Shown piece by piece: positions 50,797-59,069 of a DNA stretch of 64,000 nucleotides. The stretch's first letter is position 1, and the number at the start of each line of letters is the position of its first letter. The position numbers and the translations under genes were made by a program. The notes beneath the pieces were generated by a model. It was not told the DNA's origin. It did not search any database and was given only the letters and a program-made list of their open reading frames with translations. The DNA comes from DASUPK01 sp963800285 (lineage in GTDB: Bacteria; Actinomycetota; Thermoleophilia; Solirubrobacterales; 70-9): positions 372,001 through 436,000 of the forward strand of contig CAWDAL010000015.1 in NCBI GenBank assembly GCA_963800285.1, read 5' to 3'.

Positions 50797-52656
50797 CTAC
50801 TTGAACTTGAAGTTCGCGCGATAGACGTTCTGCGCCTGATCGTTGAACCGGACCACCAGCTGGCGGCACGTTCCCGCCCAGGCCTTGTCCGACTTCCAGG
50901 CGTAGGAGTACTGGTCGCTTGCCGCGTCGTAGCTCAGCTGGCTGGCGCCTGAGCTGACGGTCGACTCGATCCCGTCCACGTTCGCCGTCGACAGGGCGTT
51001 GCAGTCGATGACCTGGGACTTCGGGTAACCGGCGTCGAACACGTCGAGGCCCTGATTGCCGTTGAGGCTGAACTTGACGGGGATCGCGCTGCCGGCCTTG
51101 GCGAGGTTGGCCGTCGGCGGGTCGTTGACCGGGCTGAGGAAACCGGTGAAGTCGTAGCCGGACGAGACCCCGAAGTTCCAGATGCTGGCGTGCGTCGTCA
51201 GCACCGTGATCCTCACGTCGCCGCTGATCGTCTCCGTCGAGAGAGCGCAGGGATCCGGACTTGCGGTGCCCGACTGGTCGTCACACGGCTGGACCGCGAC
51301 CCCGTTTCGGAACACGGTGATCGGATTGCCGTCGAGCTGCGAGCCGTCGACCGTGAAGACCAGCCGCAGCGGGTTGCTCGCGCTCTCCGCCGGAGGCGCT
51401 TCGATCCTGAACTCCTGGTTCAGGAGCTGGTATCCGGTCGGCGGCGGGGTCGTGGTGTCGCGCGTGGCGACGAGGACGCCGCCGGGCTGATCGGTCGTGA
51501 CCGATGCCTGGTATGGATCGGAGGGCGTCGCGTCGGCGCCCGTCGAGTAGGTGGCCGGTTGCCCCGGCGGGACGGGGTCGCCCACCGTGATCCCGACGTG
51601 CACTTGCAGAGCCGGGTGGTACGAGTCGTTCGCAGTGAAGACGAACTGGTCCGAGGTGGTGGGCCCGGTCGCCGAGCTGCAGGTCGAGAAGATCAGGAAG
51701 TTGCCGGGCCAGTCGGGCGCGTCCGTCTCGTTGGGCTCGTTCGGCCCCGTGCACGGCCAGTAGCGCACCGCGGGCGGGTCGGAGGCCGGGAGGTACGCCA
51801 TCAGCCCGGCGGTCGGCGACTGAGCCATGCCGTAGGTGACCGGATCGCCGTCCGGGTCCACGCAGTAGCCCTGTGCGTCCACGTAGCTGCCGGGGACGAC
51901 GAAGACCTGCGAGTCAGGGCAGATCGGCGGCTGGTTGGCCGGGGCCGAGACGTTCACGGTGACCGTCACGGTGTTCGAGGTCGTGGCGGTCGAGGGGTCC
52001 CCGGTGAAATCCGTGTAGGCCAGGTACTGGAAGCTGTCGGCCCCGTCGTAGCCGGAGGCCTGCGGGGTGTAGGTCAGATTCGTCGCGTTGCCCTGAGCGG
52101 TGCCGTGGGAGGGGCTCTGGAGGATGTAGTAGCCCTGGATCGGCGTCCCGTCCGAGCTGCAGTCCGGCGTGATCGTGGTCGGCCCCGCCGAGGTCACGTC
52201 CACGGTGCTGCTGCCGTTGCAGGTCAGATGGGTGACTGGCGCCGGCGGGGCGGAGACGTTAAGGGTGACCGTCACGGTGTTCGAGGTCGTGGCGGTCGAG
52301 GGGTCCCCGGTGAAGTCCGTGTAGGCCACGTACTGAAAGCTGTCGACGCCGTCGTATCCGGCTGCCTGCGGCGTGTATGTCAGGTTCGTGGTGTTGCCCT
52401 GGGCGGTCCCGTGAGAGGGGCTCTGGGTGACGAAATAGCCCTGGATCGGGGATCCGTCCGAGCTGCAGTCCGGCGTGATCGCGCTCGGCCCGGCAGCGGT
52501 CACGTCGACGGTGGAGTCGGCGCAGGTGAGCGTGGTGGCGAGTGCGGAGGGTGCGAACACCGCCGCCCCAGCGATGACGGCGGCAACCACCCCCAGGGTC
52601 AGGAATCGAGAGCTGAACCGACCGGTCTCGCTCGCAGCCACAGCGGCCTCCTCCAT
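50797..52656 (-). CDS. Secreted repeat protein with PxKF domain
   Basis: About 619 aa from ATG 52656 (AAGGGGG upstream; 52710 is the longer option). Signal peptide (RFLTLGVVAAVIAGAAVFAP ... ALA), then two tandem cadherin/tandem-95-like repeats of 102 aa (TPDCSSDGSPIQGYFVTQSP ... DSFQYVAYTDFTGDPSTATT and a near copy), a third diverged unit (CVDPDGDPVTYGMAQSPTAG), a middle beta domain and a C-terminal PxKF domain (GSAIPVKFSLNGNQGLDVFD). Probably a surface or matrix protein. The two repeats are also nearly identical in DNA. Confidence 0.8.
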   Translation of the reverse strand: MEEAAVAASETGRFSSRFLTLGVVAAVIAGAAVFAPSALATTLTCADSTVDVTAAGPSAITPDCSSDGSPIQGYFVTQSPSHGTAQGNTTNLTYTPQAAGYDGVDSFQYVAYTDFTGDPSTATTSNTVTVTLNVSAPPAPVTHLTCNGSSTVDVTSAGPTTITPDCSSDGTPIQGYYILQSPSHGTAQGNATNLTYTPQASGYDGADSFQYLAYTDFTGDPSTATTSNTVTVTVNVSAPANQPPICPDSQVFVVPGSYVDAQGYCVDPDGDPVTYGMAQSPTAGLMAYLPASDPPAVRYWPCTGPNEPNETDAPDWPGNFLIFSTCSSATGPTTSDQFVFTANDSYHPALQVHVGITVGDPVPPGQPATYSTGADATPSDPYQASVTTDQPGGVLVATRDTTTPPPTGYQLLNQEFRIEAPPAESASNPLRLVFTVDGSQLDGNPITVFRNGVAVQPCDDQSGTASPDPCALSTETISGDVRITVLTTHASIWNFGVSSGYDFTGFLSPVNDPPTANLAKAGSAIPVKFSLNGNQGLDVFDAGYPKSQVIDCNALSTANVDGIESTVSSGASQLSYDAASDQYSYAWKSDKAWAGTCRQLVVRFNDQAQNVYRANFKFK

Positions 52657-52765
52657 CGCGCGACCCCCTTGAATGACGGAGACGCTATTGCCGCGGGCCC
52701 TGGGCGGCAACCGTACTTACTGCTGAACCCCCCGATCTGACCCGATCTCGGGTATCGGCCCCAGA

Positions 52766-53416
52766 TCAGCCACGCAGGCCAAGCGCCTCCCGAATCTCCG
52801 GGATCGCCTGATCGTTGTGCTGGTAGTGGACCGCTGACATGCCGAGCTCGCGGGCGGCGGCGCAGTTGACGCCTACGTCGTCGACGAACAGGCATTGACC
52901 GGCCGGCACGTCGTCGAGCCGCTCCAGGGTGAGCTCGTAGATCTCGGGCTCGGGCTTGCGGCAGCCGACGAAGCCGGAGTCGATCACGACCTCGAAGATC
53001 TCGTCGACCGGCAGCATCGCCCGCCAGAGGGGTTCCCACTCCCGCACGTTGTTGGTGAGCATCCCCATGCGATGCCCCGCGGACTTGGCCTCGCGCATCA
53101 GCTCGATCATCGGCGGATTGGGGTGGAGGGCCTCGAAGTAGATCTCCCGGAAGCGGTGCAGCTCGGGCCGGTGGCCGAGGACGGGCTCCAGGGCGTCGCC
53201 GAGCTTGGCGAGGAAGTCCACCTCGCTGAGGTTCCCCTTCTCGAGCTCGTAGAGCGGGTGCCTTCCCTCTTCCTCCTCGATCCGGCCCATCGCCTTGGCG
53301 AGCTCCTCGAAGGGGATGCCCGTCTCGTCCTGGACCGCGGCGAACGACTGCACGAGCGGTGTGGTGAGAACGCCGCCGAAGTCCGAGATCACCGTGGTGA
53401 TCGATCCCCGCATCAT
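52766..53416 (-). CDS. HAD-family hydrolase
   Basis: 216 aa. Motif I ISDFGGVLTTP (nucleophile Asp; the usual second Asp is replaced by Gly, as in several HAD-IA phosphatases and epoxide-hydrolase-like members), motif II MLTNNVREW, motif III Lys in CRKPEPEIYELTL, motif IV FVDDVGVNCAAARELGM. Substrate unknown. Overlaps the upstream gene stop by 4 bases. Confidence 0.85.
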   Translation of the reverse strand: MMRGSITTVISDFGGVLTTPLVQSFAAVQDETGIPFEELAKAMGRIEEEEGRHPLYELEKGNLSEVDFLAKLGDALEPVLGHRPELHRFREIYFEALHPNPPMIELMREAKSAGHRMGMLTNNVREWEPLWRAMLPVDEIFEVVIDSGFVGCRKPEPEIYELTLERLDDVPAGQCLFVDDVGVNCAAARELGMSAVHYQHNDQAIPEIREALGLRG

Positions 53417-54150
53417 GCGCGCCAGAGCAGGTAGCTGCCGAAGCCCTCTGTGCCGTCGACGTGGCAGCTGAATAGCCCGGCGGCCGTACTGCCCGATTCG
53501 ACGACGCCGAGCGAGGAGCCGGAGACGCGGACCGCGGCGGCACGGCTCGATTGGTCCGCGTCTTCGGGCCAGAGCTCGAGCCCGAGGCGCGTCGGCTTTC
53601 CCGAGGCGTCGTACTGCGTCGAGATCATGGTCTCCTCGAAGGGCGTGGCGCTCTCGCCCTCCAGCATCCAGCCGGCCGCATGCTCCTCTCCGTGGCCCTC
53701 GGAGTCAGGCAGTCTCACCGCCGAGGCGATCAGGAAGGACGCATCGCCGCGCTCGATCGCGAGGTGCCTGAGGACCGCGCCGCCCTCTACCGGGTTCGAG
53801 CTCCAGCGCGCGACGTAGCCCGAGCAGCGGACGGTCTGCGCCCCGTCCGCCGAGTGAACCTCCGCGGCGCAGGCGCTGAAGCGCAGGCCGTGAGGGTCCC
53901 GCCCCCCGGTGTCGGCCAGCGGCACCTCGGCGGTGCGCGGCGCCAGCGTCGCCTCGAGCGAGAGCTCGCCGGCCGAGATCTCGAGCGTGGCGGCGTCCCC
54001 GCCCTCCTCCATCGCAAAGCTGGCCGGCCGCGCCTCACCCTGGCTGAGCAGGACCGCTCCGGGCTCGCCGACGTCCCAGACGAGGCCGCCGATCCCGGCG
54101 CCGACGTCCGCAAAGCCGCAGACGAGGGCTGCGTGGCCGTCGGCGTTCAT
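53413..54150 (-). CDS. Conserved protein of unknown function
   Basis: 245 aa, acidic and beta-rich, no signal peptide (VWDVGEPGAVLLSQGEARPA, GYVARWSSNPVEGGAVLRHL, MISTQYDASGKPTRLGLELW). Sits in a tight three-gene minus-strand operon between fxsA-like and the HAD hydrolase with 4-base overlaps on both sides. No family or activity recognised. Confidence 0.6.
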   Translation of the reverse strand: MNADGHAALVCGFADVGAGIGGLVWDVGEPGAVLLSQGEARPASFAMEEGGDAATLEISAGELSLEATLAPRTAEVPLADTGGRDPHGLRFSACAAEVHSADGAQTVRCSGYVARWSSNPVEGGAVLRHLAIERGDASFLIASAVRLPDSEGHGEEHAAGWMLEGESATPFEETMISTQYDASGKPTRLGLELWPEDADQSSRAAAVRVSGSSLGVVESGSTAAGLFSCHVDGTEGFGSYLLWRA

Positions 54151-54755
54151 CCTCCGAAGGGCTCCCGGCCCGGAGGCAGCTCGTCCTCGTCGCGGATCTC
54201 CTGCCCGGTGCCCTCGATGTCGTCAGGACGAGGCCCGGTGCGGGATGGCCCCCGCTCCTCCCAGTCGAAGAGATCCTCGAAGGCCGGGCCACGCGCGTAT
54301 TCGTCCCGGCCGCCGGGGGTGGGGCCCGCGTCCTCGGGAGTGCGGCGCCTGCGCGTCGAACCTGCTGTCCGCGCGGAGGTCCACATCGTCCCCATGGCCA
54401 TGCGCCTGCGGACGATTCGCGACGAGATTCCCCGCACGATCGCGCGCGTCGGCGGAATCAGCAGGAAGAGCCCGAGGATGTCGGTGAGGAAGCCCGGCGT
54501 GATCAGCAGGGCGCCACCGAAGATGACCAGGATGCCGTCGAAGACCTCCTTGTGAGGCAGTCGGTTCTCCGCGAGCGCCCGGTTGAACTGGATCCAGGCC
54601 GCCCGTCCCTGGTGGCGGAGCAGCATCGAGCCGAGCAGAGCGTCCAGGAGCAGCAGCACGAGGGTTGGAACCACACCGATGGCGCCGCCGACCTGGATGA
54701 TCACGTAGAGCTCCGCGATCGGGACGACGATGAAGATCAGGATGAGCAGCCACAC
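54147..54755 (-). CDS. FxsA-family membrane protein
   Basis: 202 aa. The FxsA domain (about 1-130) contains helices LLILIFIVVPIAELYVIIQV, GVVPTLVLLLLDALLGSMLL and the Gly/Pro-rich ILVIFGGALLITPGFLTDIL. The C-terminal 70 residues are hydrophilic and Arg/Gly/Pro-rich. E. coli FxsA overexpression suppresses F-exclusion of phage T7; the cellular role is otherwise unknown. Confidence 0.88.
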   Translation of the reverse strand: MWLLILIFIVVPIAELYVIIQVGGAIGVVPTLVLLLLDALLGSMLLRHQGRAAWIQFNRALAENRLPHKEVFDGILVIFGGALLITPGFLTDILGLFLLIPPTRAIVRGISSRIVRRRMAMGTMWTSARTAGSTRRRRTPEDAGPTPGGRDEYARGPAFEDLFDWEERGPSRTGPRPDDIEGTGQEIRDEDELPPGREPFGG

Positions 54756-54824
54756 AGCCTCGGAAGGCTACTCGTGAGGCCGATCCGGCAGACCCGGGAT
54801 CCGACCTCCCTATCCTTGTTCGAG

Positions 54825-55061
54825 ATGAATCGCGACCAGGCACAAGGTGAGCGTGACCGGATGGCCGCCGAGCACCCGGACGCGACCTGGCTGGTGGCCG
54901 AGCAGCGGCCCGGCGCATGGGCCGTCGTCAAGCTCGGTTTGTCACCGAGCGAGGCGCCGAGCGGAAGCGCCACCGAGGAGCGGGCAAAGCCCGACTACGC
55001 TGAGGATCCACGGAACGTCTCGGAGGTCAATCGAGGCGGCAACTGGGTAGCAGGAGGCTGA
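54825..55061 (+). CDS. Small protein, unknown function
   Basis: 78 aa from ATG 54825. The first half (MAAEHPDATWLVAEQRPGAW, AVVKLGL) looks conserved-like; the second half is hydrophilic (ERAKPDYAEDPRNVSEVNRG). Its stop overlaps the MIP18 gene start (TGATG), so the two are coupled. Not recognised. Confidence 0.55.
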   Translation: MNRDQAQGERDRMAAEHPDATWLVAEQRPGAWAVVKLGLSPSEAPSGSATEERAKPDYAEDPRNVSEVNRGGNWVAGG

Positions 55062-55369
55062 TGGCAACCGAAACCACAACCGAAGAGGACATCTACGAGG
55101 CGCTCGAGGAGGTCATCGACCCGGAGCTCGGGCTCGACTTCGTCTCCCTCGGCCTCGTCTACGACGTCGAGATCGAGGGCCCCGAGGCGTTCATCACCTT
55201 CACCCTGACGACGCCCGCATGCCCGATCGGGCCGCAGGTCTCGGAGCAGATGCGCGAGTTCGTCGGGCAGATCGAGGGGATCGACAAGGTGCATCCGAAG
55301 ATGGTCTTCGATCCGCCCTGGTCCCCGGAGATGATGTCCGAGGACGCGAAGTTCGCGCTCGGGTATTAG
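55061..55369 (+). CDS. MIP18/DUF59-family Fe-S assembly protein
   Basis: 102 aa. IYEALEEVIDPELGLDFVSL and the reactive-Cys motif TLTTPACPIGPQVSEQMREF are typical of the PaaD/SufT-like MIP18 family, which helps Fe-S cluster assembly or transfer. The last 14 codons lie inside a 53-base repeat that recurs at 61257: a mobile element has integrated here while rebuilding the same C-terminus (KFALGY). Confidence 0.9.
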   Translation: MATETTTEEDIYEALEEVIDPELGLDFVSLGLVYDVEIEGPEAFITFTLTTPACPIGPQVSEQMREFVGQIEGIDKVHPKMVFDPPWSPEMMSEDAKFALGY

Positions 55370-55376
55370 CCCGCAA
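55324..55376 (+). repeat. Left attachment repeat of integrative element
   Basis: 53 bases, from CCCGGAGATGATGTCCGAGG to TAGCCCGCAA, that match 61257-61309 at 52 positions (only T55366 versus C61299, a silent change in the Tyr codon). It covers the last codons and stop of the MIP18 gene. Confidence 0.9.
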
Positions 55377-55521
55377 ATCGGCCAGTTGTGCTGAAACCGG
55401 GTCCCGAATGGGTCCCAAGACACCGGGACTTGGTGCGCATGTTGAAGCTGCCGGAGTGCGGCTGCGGCGGGTGTGAACGACCTGATCCGCGCCCGACCGC
55501 CCAAGCCGCGATACTGATTTC

Positions 55522-55749
55522 GTGACTGATCGGCGAGGTGCATATTCGGCTGAGCGTGCCGCAGCGATATCGGGAGTGCCGTGGTCGACGGTGCATGACT
55601 GGGCCAGGAAAAAGGTTCTGGTGCCGAGCTTGTCACCAAGGAGAATCAAGCTCTGGTCGTACACGGACCTGATTGGTTTGCGCATCATCCATTGGCTTCG
55701 TCACCCAAGACCGGCTGGGACGGCGAAGTCATCCCCGCGGCTTCGATGA
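55522..55749 (+). CDS. HTH part of a MerR-like/DUF433 antitoxin (5' fragment of frameshifted gene)
   Basis: 75 codons, GTG start. YSAERAAAISGVPWSTVHDW ... WSYTDLIGLRIIHWLRH is a MerR-like winged-helix start. After this the frame runs out of family similarity (PRPAGTAKSSPRLR), while the other frame continues SPKTGWDGEVIPAASMKEVR, which is what homologues have. So one base is lost or gained near 55697-55705 and this is the N-terminal half of a gene extending to 56189. Confidence 0.6.
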   Translation: MTDRRGAYSAERAAAISGVPWSTVHDWARKKVLVPSLSPRRIKLWSYTDLIGLRIIHWLRHPRPAGTAKSSPRLR

Positions 55750-56189
55750 AGGAAGTCCGGAAGGCCTTGGAGGCTCTAGCCAACCTGGACCTTGGTCTCT
55801 GGGAATCGGAGGAGGGGGAGATGGTTCGGGTCGATCGGAGCGGGAAAATCTACGTCGGTCGGCCGGACGAGAGCATGACCACCTCGGGTCAGCGCCACGC
55901 GGAGTGGCTCGACTTGATCGCTCCGTTCGAATCAGAGCATGGGATCCGCGGACCTGACCTTATTCGGCCGCGGCCACAACTACGGATCATTCCAGGCAAG
56001 TTGGCGGGCGCTCCACATATTGAGAGGACAAGGCTGGAGACGGAGGCCCTCGCCGCGCTGGCTCGGCGGGTGGACGCAGGGAAGATCTACGACCTCTATC
56101 CGACCTTTGACCGCGAGGCGATCGACCAAGCACTTGATCTTGAGGATCAGCTCGCAAGAAACCTTGAGCCCATGAAGGCAGTCGCATAA
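55692..56189 (+). CDS. DUF433 part of the same antitoxin (3' fragment)
   Basis: 165 codons open; similarity begins at SPKTGWDGEV. The middle (MKEVRKALEALANLDLGLWE, MVRVDRSGKIYVG) and the C-terminal DUF433-type domain (PGKLAGAPHIERTRLETEAL, KIYDLYPTFDREAIDQALDL) are intact. DUF433 proteins are often antitoxins of PIN-like toxins, and a PIN-like gene follows 16 bases later. Could be translated separately from TTG 55692, but it would then lack the DNA-binding domain. Confidence 0.6.
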   Translation: MASSPKTGWDGEVIPAASMKEVRKALEALANLDLGLWESEEGEMVRVDRSGKIYVGRPDESMTTSGQRHAEWLDLIAPFESEHGIRGPDLIRPRPQLRIIPGKLAGAPHIERTRLETEALAALARRVDAGKIYDLYPTFDREAIDQALDLEDQLARNLEPMKAVA

Positions 56190-56205
56190 GCGGGCTGGTT
56201 CTGTC

Positions 56206-56712
56206 TTGGCGCTCTTCGCGCTCGACCACAATTACCCGGCGCCGATCATCGAGCGGGCGCAGCCATATCTGGCAGACGTCGAGCTTGTCTTCGTTGGTGA
56301 AATCGACCCTCGGCTGCCCGAGTTCGATGACTGGGAGCTTCTCCTGGCCCTTCATCACGACCAGCGGCCCTGGGACGGGATGATCAGCAACGACACGAGC
56401 ATGCTCGACCAGGAACGTGAACTCGCCGTGCTCGGCTACACCCAGCTAACGCTCGTGCCGCCCGTCGCAGCGGGCCACGACCCAATCAGATCGACTGGCC
56501 TGGTACTCACCCACATTGAGAACATTGCCTCGCGTACCACCTCCCGCCGGCCGCAAGTGTGGAGGCTTAGTGCCAGGACGGGTGGCGGTCAGCACCCTGA
56601 CGACTTCCTGGAGAAGCTTGCTGGTCGGGCGGGCATCGATCCCCAGGACCTGCGGAAGCAAGCTGCGCCGTCGAGAGATGTGCTTGAACGCAACCCGTTA
56701 GGGCCGAACTAA
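56206..56712 (+). CDS. PIN-like domain protein, probable toxin
   Basis: 168 aa from TTG 56206. FALDHNYPAPIIERAQPYLA supplies the first acidic residue; IDPRLPEFDDWELLLALHH and WDGMISNDTSMLDQE supply others in the order of a PIN-type (Mg-dependent RNase) active site. The C-terminal 50 residues are hydrophilic. Paired with the upstream DUF433 gene as a toxin-antitoxin module that could stabilise the element. The weak ribosome site suggests coupling to the antitoxin. Confidence 0.65.
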   Translation: MALFALDHNYPAPIIERAQPYLADVELVFVGEIDPRLPEFDDWELLLALHHDQRPWDGMISNDTSMLDQERELAVLGYTQLTLVPPVAAGHDPIRSTGLVLTHIENIASRTTSRRPQVWRLSARTGGGQHPDDFLEKLAGRAGIDPQDLRKQAAPSRDVLERNPLGPN

Positions 56713-56777
56713 CGAGGGGCGGTCCCAGCCGTAGACTGCTCCACCGCCGTCAGGAGCGCCGGAGGGGAGTGCCTTAG

Positions 56778-57701
56778 ATGAGCCCTACACGCATCGACAA
56801 CTTGAAGACGGCCGCGAGCCAAAGCACCTTGCTGCGTCGGCTCGCGCGCGGCTGGCTGGGGCGCTTCGTTCAGGCGATGATCGCGGTCTTCCGGCGCCCG
56901 CCCCACAGGCCGCCGGGCCACTTCTACTCACCGCTGACCGCCCGATCCGATACGGATCGGGCATTGTCATGGCTGGATACTCCGTCCGTTGCGGAGCTCC
57001 CTGGTCTGGATCTCGGCCCCGAATCCCAGCTTCAACTCGTCAGCGACTTGAAGCCGATGCTGGCCGAGCCCTTCGATGGCCCTCGCTACTCACCGCACAA
57101 CGAGATGTTCCTGCAGGCGGATGCTGCGGTCTACCGAGCGGTGCTTCGTCATTTCAAGCCCAAACGAGTGATCGAGGTCGGGTCCGGCTACAGCACGGCA
57201 CTGGCTCTGGACACTGCGGACGCCCATCTGGACGGGCTCGATCTCACGTGCATCGAGCCCTATACGGAGGCACTACTGAGCATCCTTCACGATGGCGATT
57301 CCGGTCGGCTGACCCTGATGCCGCAACCCGTTCAGGACGTCCCAATCGACCTGTACGGAGACCTGCAGGATGGAGACGTCTTGTTCATCGACTCCACCCA
57401 TGTCGCCAAGGCGGGGTCGGACGTAATCTGGTTGTTCTTTCAGGTTCTGCCGCGGCTTTCGCCCGGCGTGATCGTCCACGTCCATGACGTGTTCTGGCCG
57501 TTCGAGTACCCGAGGGAATGGCTTATCGAGGGCAGGGATTGGACGGAGGACTACCTACTTCGGGCCTTCTTGACCAACAACGCGCGGTGGGAGGTTCTCC
57601 TCTTCGCCTCCTGGCTTTGGAAGCAACATCCCGAGGCGCTGCCGGAGAACCTAAGACCCGGCGTGCCGGGGTCGATCTGGCTGCGGTCCCGTTCGGCCTG
57701 A
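56778..57701 (+). CDS. Class I SAM-dependent methyltransferase
   Basis: 307 aa. The SAM-binding motif is VIEVGSGYSTALALDTADAH (about residues 134-153), followed by DLTCIEPYTEALLSIL, DVLFIDSTHVAKAGSDVIWL and VIVHVHDVFWPFEYPREW, the pattern of the Methyltransf_24 group that often modifies surface sugars. N-terminal 50 residues basic (LLRRLARGWLGRFVQAMIAV). Cargo gene of the element. Confidence 0.8.
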   Translation: MSPTRIDNLKTAASQSTLLRRLARGWLGRFVQAMIAVFRRPPHRPPGHFYSPLTARSDTDRALSWLDTPSVAELPGLDLGPESQLQLVSDLKPMLAEPFDGPRYSPHNEMFLQADAAVYRAVLRHFKPKRVIEVGSGYSTALALDTADAHLDGLDLTCIEPYTEALLSILHDGDSGRLTLMPQPVQDVPIDLYGDLQDGDVLFIDSTHVAKAGSDVIWLFFQVLPRLSPGVIVHVHDVFWPFEYPREWLIEGRDWTEDYLLRAFLTNNARWEVLLFASWLWKQHPEALPENLRPGVPGSIWLRSRSA

Positions 57702-57723
57702 CGGGTCCGCCCGGCGTCTCTGT

Positions 57724-58791
57724 CTAGGCGCTTCCGCCGGTCAGGCTCACTAGGGCGCCCCAAGCCGGTTTCGCGGAGCCATCGAGTCCGAACAAGCCGC
57801 AGTGGGCCGGCCATACCTGGCCCGGTGTGTCGCTCAGCGCATACCAGACGACACCGGCGAGGTTCAGCCGCTCACGAGCCCCGGCGGCGAGCTCGAAGGT
57901 TCGCCTTAGATAGGCCGCCTGACGGGTCGGCCCGACCGTGACTCCAGACGGCGCTCCTCCCGAGGCCCAGCCGACCTCCGTGATCCAGATTGGGATACCG
58001 GAGGCGTCGAACTGGTCCAAAGTCCGGCGGGTCGACGTCGCAGCGGTGAGCACCCTTGAAGGGCCGGCGGCGTAGGGATGAATTCCAACCGCATTGAAGA
58101 GGCCTCGGCCGCCTCCCTGGTAAATCCGAGCGAGGAACTGACGCATCGGGATCCCGCCCTTCGGGGTGGGGAAGAGACCGCCGAGCAGGATCTGGCCGTT
58201 CGGGTCCGCACTGTCAACGGCCTCGTGGAAGCCGCGCAGGAGATCCAGGTACTCGCCGGCACTGGGCTTTGGCTTCCAGAAGAGTGGCGAGTTGGGCTCG
58301 TTCCACAACTCCCACTCGGCAATCGGCAGCTTGGGGATGTCCGGATGTAGCCGCCAGAAGCTCCCGCTCGATCCATAGCGCTGCACGGCGGCCCGGGTGA
58401 AGTCCTCAAACGACGGGAGCATGGCACCGAGCGGCGGCTGCTCGGGACTCGGTTCAGCCCAGGAGGGAGAGGCGTAGACGGTGGCGAGGACGCGGATTCC
58501 GTTCCTCGCAGCCCCTGCGATCACGTCGTCGTAGTGACTCCAGTCGTACGGAGCGCCGGGTCCACTCTGCACATAGGGCCACGCGAGGTTGATCCGAAGC
58601 GTCCCGACGCCACCGCGACCGAGTCGAGCCAGCTCCCGATCCCCCGGTAGGGGTTCCGCGCTGATGACGCCAAAAAAGCTTTCCGGTGCGCCGCCGACCC
58701 GCTGGCCTCCGCTCGGCTCGCCACCCCCGCCACCGCAACCACTCGTCAAGCAGATGATCCCCGCCAGCAGTAAAGACCCGAAAGAGCGCAC
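57724..58791 (-). CDS. Glycoside-hydrolase-like lipoprotein
   Basis: 355 aa. Lipoprotein signal with lipobox TSGC (LLLAGIICLTSGCGGGGG). The (beta/alpha)8 domain has an acid/base Glu in WELWNEPN and a nucleophile Glu in PIWITEVGWASGG, as in clan GH-A (GH5/GH39-like) retaining hydrolases; TLRINLAWPYVQSGPGAPYD is also typical. Exported and anchored; polysaccharide substrate unknown. Convergent with the methyltransferase, 22 bases between ends; both could affect surface glycans. Confidence 0.8.
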   Translation of the reverse strand: MRSFGSLLLAGIICLTSGCGGGGGEPSGGQRVGGAPESFFGVISAEPLPGDRELARLGRGGVGTLRINLAWPYVQSGPGAPYDWSHYDDVIAGAARNGIRVLATVYASPSWAEPSPEQPPLGAMLPSFEDFTRAAVQRYGSSGSFWRLHPDIPKLPIAEWELWNEPNSPLFWKPKPSAGEYLDLLRGFHEAVDSADPNGQILLGGLFPTPKGGIPMRQFLARIYQGGGRGLFNAVGIHPYAAGPSRVLTAATSTRRTLDQFDASGIPIWITEVGWASGGAPSGVTVGPTRQAAYLRRTFELAAGARERLNLAGVVWYALSDTPGQVWPAHCGLFGLDGSAKPAWGALVSLTGGSA

Positions 58792-58924
58792 GCGGCGAGC
58801 CTAGACGCCGAACGCGTCGCTTTCGATCCAAAGCGGCGCTTTTGAACCGTCCGCAAAGCGTCCGGAAGTCCGGACGCTGGTACGGACCCGCCGCCCGCAC
58901 CCGCGGAAGCTTTCCCAGGCACGG

Positions 58925-59003
58925 ACCGGCCCTCCGTACGCCGCCGACCGCCCACCCACCACGATGTTTTGTGTGGGCGGTCGGCGGCTAGCTACGGGCC
59001 GGT
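58925..59003. repeat. Large nested inverted repeat
   Basis: Main arms GCCGCCGACCGCCCAC (58940-58955) and GTGGGCGGTCGGCGGC (58973-58988), perfect over 16 bases with a 17-base loop. Outside them, CCGTA/TACGG (58934-58938, 58993-58997) and ACCGGCC/GGCCGGT (58925-58931, 58997-59003) extend the foldback. It occupies the only long gene-free stretch of the element (58792-59069), just before the replication-relaxation-like gene. Confidence 0.8.
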
Positions 59004-59069
59004 GGTGGTGGAGGTGAGCGCGGGTGCGGGCGGCGGGACGGTTTGGGGGGATTTGCGTCAAGAGAGTTG

